A DNA stretch of 64,000 nt from Membranipora membranacea (lineage: Eukaryota; Bryozoa; Gymnolaemata; Cheilostomatida; Membraniporidae). The position numbers were made by a program, and so were the translations under genes. The first letter of the stretch is position 1. Each line of letters begins with the position of its first letter. The DNA lies in NCBI GenBank assembly GCA_914767715.1, contig OU612072.1, positions 18,602,001 to 18,666,000 of the forward strand, read 5' to 3'. A model generated the notes under the pieces. It searched no databases. It was not told where the DNA came from and saw only the letters and a program-made list of their open reading frames with translations. This document shows positions 57,411 to 64,000 of this stretch, piece by piece.

Positions 57411-60116
57411 GTGGAGACAATCACTGCAATCATCGAGAGGAGAAAACTACGATACTAATCACAAGAAACCAAAGAACTTTGTCATGACAGGATATGCCAT
57501 ATTATTTTTCTTGACACGCTGGTCCTTAGATGAAAAACTCTAGTACTTTCTCCTGATAAGAAATATAATAGAAACTATTAGACCACTCTGATAGTCGGGA
57601 AATGGTGAAGCTATAACTATGTTTCTTTTTCGTATCAGCTTAGTTTGTCTTATCAAAGTGAGGAATCATTATACTTTGTTGTTTTGTCTTGTGTTTTGCC
57701 ATATTCTAGTGCTCGATTGCCATATGCGCTTTTGCATGACATGATTGTTTCATTTTTGCATGTAATGATTGTTACATAAATCATTCCAAATGCTACAGAC
57801 ATATTTGTAGTTAGATGCCTCTTCATTTTCGTTTCATTTTGGCATTTTTATTCCTACCCATATAATTTTCTAAACATTTTCTTTTCAGTGATTTCATTTT
57901 TCTACCTTCTTTCTTTTCAGAAAACACATAGAATACATACTGTTGGCTAAAATCGGATGTTCTATCTCACAGCTTATTCCAAAGCATGCGCAAAATTAAG
58001 CATTAGTCGATAAATTGCAGCGGGATTCAAAGATATTCCAAGCTTTCACCAACTGAGTGAAATCTGAACCCTACTGACTGCAATATAAACAGTGAAGGGA
58101 AATAGTGCTCTCGCTGCTCTTGCCCTGCAATATATTGTTTGATTTTCAAAGGAAAGCTCTAAATCTTTTAACCTGAGTTAAATTGAGTTTAAAACACCTT
58201 TTTGGCACAAAATTTGAAAGCAAATGTTGTGGAGAAGAAAGACGAAACACTTTTTGTATGGAGTTGCTTCCTTACAAATCCATACAAAATAAACTTGAAC
58301 AATAATGAGTGAAAGAGAAGTGTCGGTTTTGCTTGGGTATTCAGCCTCAAGTGGGTCAAATATCCGACAGTACCCCTGTGGTTTGTTGGCACCTCAATAA
58401 GCAACCTTTATCATATATCTCCTCCGGCGTACTGGAGAGAAAATGTTTGTTCTTTTGTAGACATACAGTAAAACAAGGTATTATGTCTGGAAAACGATAC
58501 TGTGTAGTAGTGGTAGAAAGTCTCGGTTGTGAGACTTGTTCCCACAAGACACTGTCTCGTAGAGACAAGTCGAGACACGCTCTTGATACATATCGACACT
58601 TGTTCATTACAAACACTGTTTTTGTCACGGTTTTTGGGTTTTTTGAGACCAAAAACCTAAAAGCACAAAAAAAGTGGCAGTTTTCAATTTTATCCGTTAT
58701 TTTATCGATATATGTCTCATCTCAGTCTCGTTTTGAATTTGTTGCTGTCTTGGTCTCGTCCTGTCTTGCCAAATCCGACAATTTGCCATCACTACGTGTG
58801 TGGCCACCTTGTTTTTATTTAAACTATTGGTAACACAATAACTTGATCAACAATAATAGATGATCATCATTATATCCTCATATCTGTGTCATATTTTGTC
58901 AGGTGACCATCACAGTGGCTGTCTCAGCCTGACCTGACCTCATTAATCGTTCTCATGTAGTGTCTGAATGTGGTGCTGGTAGGACTATACAGGGCTATAG
59001 TTTAGGAAAAAATGGTAGGGGAGGCAGAAATCCTTGAGGGTGTGAAGTAACATCAGGTAGGGTATTGTAAGTGTATTGTAAGTTGAGTGAGGGGTCAATC
59101 CCCAGCCTCCAAAGCGTTTCAATGATATAAATAGCATATGGAAGTCCCAAATGAGCTGAGTCTGACATCGAATATTCAATTATAGCATTTTAATGCCACT
59201 CTATTGTGCATTCTAGGGGAGGCAGATCTTCCCGAAACCCACCCACTGTTCCACGATGCCTATACCCTGTATGCGAAGGTTTTATAGTGAGTTTATAGGT
59301 GGTTGGCAGTTGTCACTCGTAGATTTTATTTATCTTATCATCATATTCTCGCGTCGTGTTTTATGATGCAATTTTAATTATTTTTTTTGTTTTAACAGAT
59401 AAAGTTTTAGAATTTGATATTTTATCACATGTACAATACTTGGAAATCATTGTTTCTGAACAATGATTTCTTAACGTTTTACAAATAAACTGCATTTTAT
59501 TATTATTGAAGCTTTTAAGACCAATGAATATAAGTTGTGACGCACGGGACTAAAAATTAGTAGTATCACGTTTGAAAAGAATAATTCTGCATAAACTGTG
59601 CTGTTGCGGAGTTTACACTACCAATGAGCACAAGCAGGCTCAATCCCATCATAAAAAACATGTTTGAATAGTTTCTGTTCTCCACTCAAAGTCAAATGTG
59701 AAATCAAACAGAAAAAGTGGGGTGCTTGACCAAGGAGTTAGAGACAACTCCTTGGCATGACTAAAGCATAATTTAGTGTCCTGTACGCCGACCTGCGCAT
59801 CACAACACTGGTGGGTTATATTTTGCCATACATATCGCTATAGAAGAATTTTGTTCTTCACTACAATAGTCACCCATTTCGTTATATTACTAAGTTTAAT
59901 TTACACAATTTTGGTTAGTTTTAAGTCCCGTGGGTAACAATATAATTTTTCATTTGCCAACAATTCCAAATTTTATGTCCTAGGCTCTGTAAAACAAGCT
60001 CTTTGCTGTGTATAACAGCCTAGATGCTTCTGCTATCTGAATGATTATTGTCAGATTTTCCAAGGTAAATAGGACGTATTTTGTGTCCTGTGCATTTCAC
60101 GCGGTATCCAGATATT
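57411..60116. other. PARP1 3' flank; no gene recognised
   Basis: The first part should hold the PARP1 3' UTR, but no convincing polyadenylation signal close to the stop was identified. A 174-residue open frame at 58309-58833 has an irregular composition, with GAGAC/GTCTC inverted repeats in its DNA (around 58520-58580), and no domain. A perfect 12-bp hairpin (GAAATCATTGTT..AACAATGATTTC) lies at 59443-59470. Confidence 0.4.
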
Positions 60117-60380
60117 TTCCCAATATCATTTTCCCACCAAGCCATTTTCCCACCTCCCTTTATCCCACCAAGCCATTTTCCCACCAAGCCATTTCCCCAC
60201 ATATCCGTTTTCCCACCAGGACGATTTCTCACTGATCCATTTTCTCACCAGGATGTTTTCCCACCAATTTGTTTTCCCACCACAATATTTTCTCACCAAG
60301 CTGTTTTCCCACCTGGACATTTTCTTACCAATCCATTTTTCCACCCGGACGTTTTCCCACTTGCCATTTTCCCACTATTA
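60117..60380. repeat. Degenerate minisatellite, 16-20-bp unit
   Basis: About 15 imperfect copies of a unit like CATTTTCCCACCAAGC follow each other, with variable 4-8-base linkers. The TTTTCCCACC core is the most constant part. Open frames on both strands across it come from the repeat and are not genes. Confidence 0.9.
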
Positions 60381-61695
60381 TTTTTCTCGAATGAACGCTG
60401 GTAGCTTCTCTCTATTTTTTGTTTCTTTTCCTTCCGCTCTTTTTCAGGCATTAAAAATGGTAATTGAAAGTAGTGTTATAGTCTCGTCATAAAAGTTTTG
60501 TTGCAGTTCCTTTTTTATTCTAGAATCCCAAAGTCTGTGACATTTGATGTTAAAAATGCTGTTAGAAGTTATGAAAATGACTTGAACAGTTTTCTCATGA
60601 TTTTTCACAACTTGCATTGCATTATGTCACTGGCATTTTATTCCAATGGTATTTTGACACGAAATCCCGAGTGACATTCTAGAAATTCTCAAATCACCGA
60701 CGCTGATGACATCTTACAACTGTTTATAGTTCCCAGGCTATATTATTCATGCTAGTAGGGACAGTCAATCAAATCATTGTCGGATCAGTTCCTGTGTTGT
60801 GTTATGTTTATATTTCCGTACCATGAGAGGAATTTCATTCAGTGGTTCCAGTGCATGTAAACTAGAAAGACCATCATATTATTAGCTTTTTTATGATTAA
60901 CTATTTGTCTGCAATATGTGTGGACAAGGTTCTAGAGTTCTAGAGAGATTCTTCACCTGGGATTATTCGTTTCATATATGTGGTATCCATTGATAAAGAT
61001 GTGTAGGGTCTCAATATAGTAAAATTAGTCAATATTCATAATGCAAGGTTAAGGCAGCATCCATTCCACCTAAGAACTGCCCTTGCACATCAGATGGAAT
61101 ATTAAAATATTTATTTCAATTTTGGTGCAAAAACAGTAATGGAAAAACATTTGCAAACTATAAATGTGAACATAAAATAATATGAATGATTACACTATCT
61201 GCGTTTTTACAATATATAGGCCAATATACAGGTATATAGTACAAGAAATTAGCAGTAGGTAGTTCAACAATTGTGCTAACTTTGGGTCTTAGTTACATGG
61301 ACACAACAAAAACATGAAACTACAGTGATTAATTAGCGATAATTAGTACAAGTCAAATGCAATAATCTTAGAAAAACAAAATGGCCGGAACAGGATTTCT
61401 GAGAGGCAAAAATGTGACAATTACATGACTTCAAATACATATTATAGTTATCGCCTTTTTATGAATCCTTCGGAAACCTTTTTGAACAAATAGAAATATC
61501 CCAGTTTGTAAAAAGTGCAAGTTTGGTCAAATCAAACAAGTTTAAAACAATAGCGAAGATCAATTTAGATTGTGACAGTGGAAAATATAAAATATTGTGA
61601 TATTAGCAGTATTTACAATGTAAGTGCTTAATGATTAGATAGCTATCAAAATGCTATTATGGACTCCCGTTCTTTGCCTGTAACAATACTTGACT
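60381..61695. other. 3' flank of the right-end caspase gene
   Basis: AT-rich sequence with no coding feature recognised. The part next to 61695 should be the 3' UTR of the minus-strand caspase. A TTTATT (AATAAA on the minus strand) at about 61108-61113 is a possible polyadenylation signal, unproven. Confidence 0.35.
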
Positions 61696-64000
61696 TCATG
61701 ACTGGCGCAACACCGTTGCTACTGTCAGCTCTTTCTTTCTTTCTTTGAGATAAGTCTTGTACTTGGTAACAGACTCTACTTCGAACAGCTGTATCCGGAT
61801 TGCCTCGTGGCTAGATAGTGATTTCCCAACCATTTCTAAAACATGAATACTTTATTCAAGTGCATAAGACAATGAAAATTCCTCCGGGTTTTTCTCATAT
61901 TTTGTCTATTTAATAATCAATGGAACATGACAAAACTCTGATTTTCGTCATAGGAATTGGGAACACATAGTCTAAAATTCCTTTCGACGTCCTTCATATA
62001 AAATAACAGGCGTCACTTGTGGAATCATAGGGCAAGTTTTACACATATGCCACTCAACGGAATGTTTCCATTCTCCGTCAGTCATTTAACTCATGCGCCA
62101 AAATGGACTCACCTTTGAAGACAATTCTTGTTTTCCTGTTATCAGGTAGCACAGGTTTAGTGAGCGAGTCAGGATGATCTGCTGTTCTCATATTCACTCC
62201 TGGTGATAGATACAGTTTCCTGCCATTGGTCAATGTACTGATTGTTACTGGCAGCTGACCTTTACCTTGTTCAGTTGCTCGCTCTCTTACAACAGACTGG
62301 ATCTAGAAAGATAACATACCAAAATATGTGTGCCTTTGCCATGTTATCATTTTATGCTGTATCTTGGATGATGATACAAATATGACACAGCAGGAAGGTA
62401 AAGCATATCTCTTACTTGATAACGAGGATGGCTTTGAAATCAAGATGATGATCCCATTTGTTATTGAGCTTATGCCTCAAATTTTTAAGTCACCATATAT
62501 TACATTGAAGACAAAAGCCCATAAACTTCCCAGACATCCGAAATACTCTCATCATTTGATTAGAACAGCAGTGTCATGACCCCTACTTTGTGCCATCTGA
62601 CTTGGCATTGGATCTCTCCAACCCTCAAACCAATCTGAGCTGACACATTGGCTAAGAAACCATCAATAAATTAAACCCCCTAATATCAACAGATTCAATA
62701 CCCACAATCTGCGTCTGAAATTTGCACACCATGTAAAAGCTCAAAAGAAGACAGCCGAGGAGAGAAGTTCAAGATCAAACATGACCACTGAAACTAATAC
62801 ATGTGGCGGAAGCTTCCAATTTAAAGTACATAACAATTTATAATATATTACTGTTTCGCCTAGCTGCACCACATGACTGTTTCCTGCACGTTTGTAAAAT
62901 GTTGCTATTAAAGCTCTGATGAATACTGATCCATATTTCTTGCGACGGTAGGCAGCATAGTCTGCAATATTAGCACAAAAGCACACATAGAATAAAAATT
63001 AAATTTCACTCAGAGATTTTAAGCTCCGCTAGCATAAGTACTTTGGGACCGGTTCATCTTTTGTATAGAAATTATGACCAGGAACTGCATTTGTATAGGT
63101 AAGTTTAGCCCAGCAAATCGGCAGGTGAATATAAGGAAGGAAATAGATTCATCCGGGCCTTCCAACCCCAAGGGGACTGGGGCAATTGTGTATCCTCCCC
63201 TAAGGGGACTGGGGAAATTGTGTATCCACCCGACAAGAATTGAACCCACAAGACTAGCAAAGTTACAGTGTTATAAGGAGGAAGCAAACGGTTAAAGGTG
63301 AATAACTTATCACAGGTAAGACCTTACCATCAAAGGATGCTTTGAATATAATAAGATCATCCAGAGATAGACGACTTTCATCATTGTAAGGCAATACTGT
63401 TGTCAGTGAAGGTGTATCTGGAGCAGCAACTGGTCTCAATATCTCGTCAATACCTGTGGTTTTATGTAAAGATATCATGCGCCAATGATAAATTGCTGTA
63501 ATCAGTATAGGGACTGTTTAAAGAACTAGGCGTTTGGCAAGTATAATACGATAAGCTTGACTAGGAAAGGGGGCTGTGGTGCCAAATTGGACTGTGTAAT
63601 CAGATATTGCATGTCTAACTACTCTAGGTTATGTCTGCGGGAGTCATGGCCTGAGCTGGGAACCTTTCGTTTCTCCTGACATTTCTCATTATTTTTTGTT
63701 CACACGTAATAATAAAAGAAGTTAACACTCCGGGATAATTATATTGCATATTGGGCTCTATGACGCTTCGCGTGAACACTGACACGCATAAGAAGCGTGG
63801 AGTACAGTCGCGTCAAACATCACACCTTGATTTTGTATTTGTGGCTCTGTCTTGTTCTGTTCTGTTGTCGCACCTGGCAACCCTTGGCTCTGTCCTACAG
63901 CAGTGCTGGAATCGGATGACTCTCTCTCCATTCTATTCACTACAATGTCAGAATAAAATGACATGTTGGGGGAGCAAGACAAATCCCTTCTCATCATATG
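61696..64000 (-). CDS. Caspase, C-terminal (p10) part; 5' end beyond window
   Basis: Minus-strand exons: from the window edge to 63826, then 63453-63328, 62961-62852, 62302-62113, 61835-61696 (stop TGA). Phases join at every GT..AG junction. The edge exon and the next encode the linker between large and small subunits, rich in Ser, Gln and Glu. The p10 core follows: LIIFKASFDDYAAYRRKKYG, SVFIRALIATFYKR, then VVRERATEQGKGQLPVTIST and KLYLSPG. This matches the small-subunit pattern of executioner caspases: a substrate-loop tyrosine and arginine in YAAYR, GSxFI, VxRxxxxxxGK.Q.P...STL and xKLYL. The catalytic His and QACxG Cys belong to the large subunit and lie off the right edge. After KLYLSPG comes an unusual extra tail of about 80 residues, ending in a Lys/Glu-rich helix (KTYLKERKKEL). 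Confidence 0.88.
63095..63290 (-). mobile_element. tRNA-derived SINE-like relic in a caspase intron
   Basis: On the minus strand TGTGGGTTCAATTCTTGT resembles a T-arm with B box. It is followed by two copies of a 30-base unit (GATACACAATT(T/G)CCCCAGT). The A box is weak. The arrangement is that of a tRNA-derived SINE whose body begins with a short tandem duplication. It lies between the second and third caspase exons listed above. Confidence 0.5.

Noticed and set aside
58309-58833. 174-codon plus-strand frame downstream of PARP1
   Set aside because: It is long, but it has an irregular composition, inverted GTCTC/GAGAC repeats and no recognised domain; chance or repeat-derived.
60020-60492. 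Four overlapping open frames on both strands, rich in FPPxxFP or WWENGLV
   Set aside because: All come from the TTTTCCCACC minisatellite; no start context, domain or splice support.

Overview
The window is animal (metazoan) nuclear DNA. It is AT-rich, its genes are built from many short exons with GT..AG introns, and the largest gene is a complete PARP1 with the animal-type domain order. Non-LTR retrotransposons, hAT-like miniature elements and foldback (palindromic) elements fill much of the rest. Nothing looks bacterial or viral. An invertebrate, possibly an early-branching one such as a sponge or cnidarian, fits best, but the phylum cannot be fixed from the sequence. All exon models were assembled by hand from reading frame, splice sites and phase.

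Layout: 1-0.6 kb, a diverged direct duplication. 1.8-7.0 kb (+), a 10-exon gene for a secreted NHL-repeat protein with three tandem one-exon cysteine modules. 7.5-10.7 kb, repeats. 10.7-14.4 kb (+), a near-complete two-ORF LINE (PHD-finger ORF1; endonuclease/reverse transcriptase ORF2) with one nonsense codon in each ORF. 15.7-16.6 kb, a decayed second LINE. 19.6-21.9 kb (-), a second NHL-repeat gene with an acidic tail exon. 22.1-25.4 kb, two hAT-type elements and another LINE relic. 27.0-38.35 kb (-), a gene joining about 16 ankyrin repeats to a divergent caspase domain; its introns carry three foldback elements, a tRNA-derived repeat and a nested hAT miniature element. 39.1-40.8 kb, two copies of a small inverted-repeat element and a LINE relic. 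42.7-57.4 kb (+), PARP1 in 22 coding exons (999 residues). 57.4-61.7 kb, intergenic with a minisatellite. 61.7-64.0 kb (-), the p10 half of a second, more conventional caspase that runs off the right edge.

Biology: PARP1 detects DNA breaks and makes poly(ADP-ribose); in vertebrates caspases cut it between two basic clusters at a DxxD site. Here PARP1 lies between two caspase-family genes and keeps a DxxD tetrapeptide (D218-V-V-D221) at the equivalent place. One neighbour has an unusual ankyrin-caspase architecture with the active-site motif SFCRG instead of QACxG. This gene arrangement, together with a hAT miniature element that carries a tRNA-Thr-like block and a foldback family whose smallest copy is a 39-bp palindrome with an 8-bp target duplication, holds the most notable observations.
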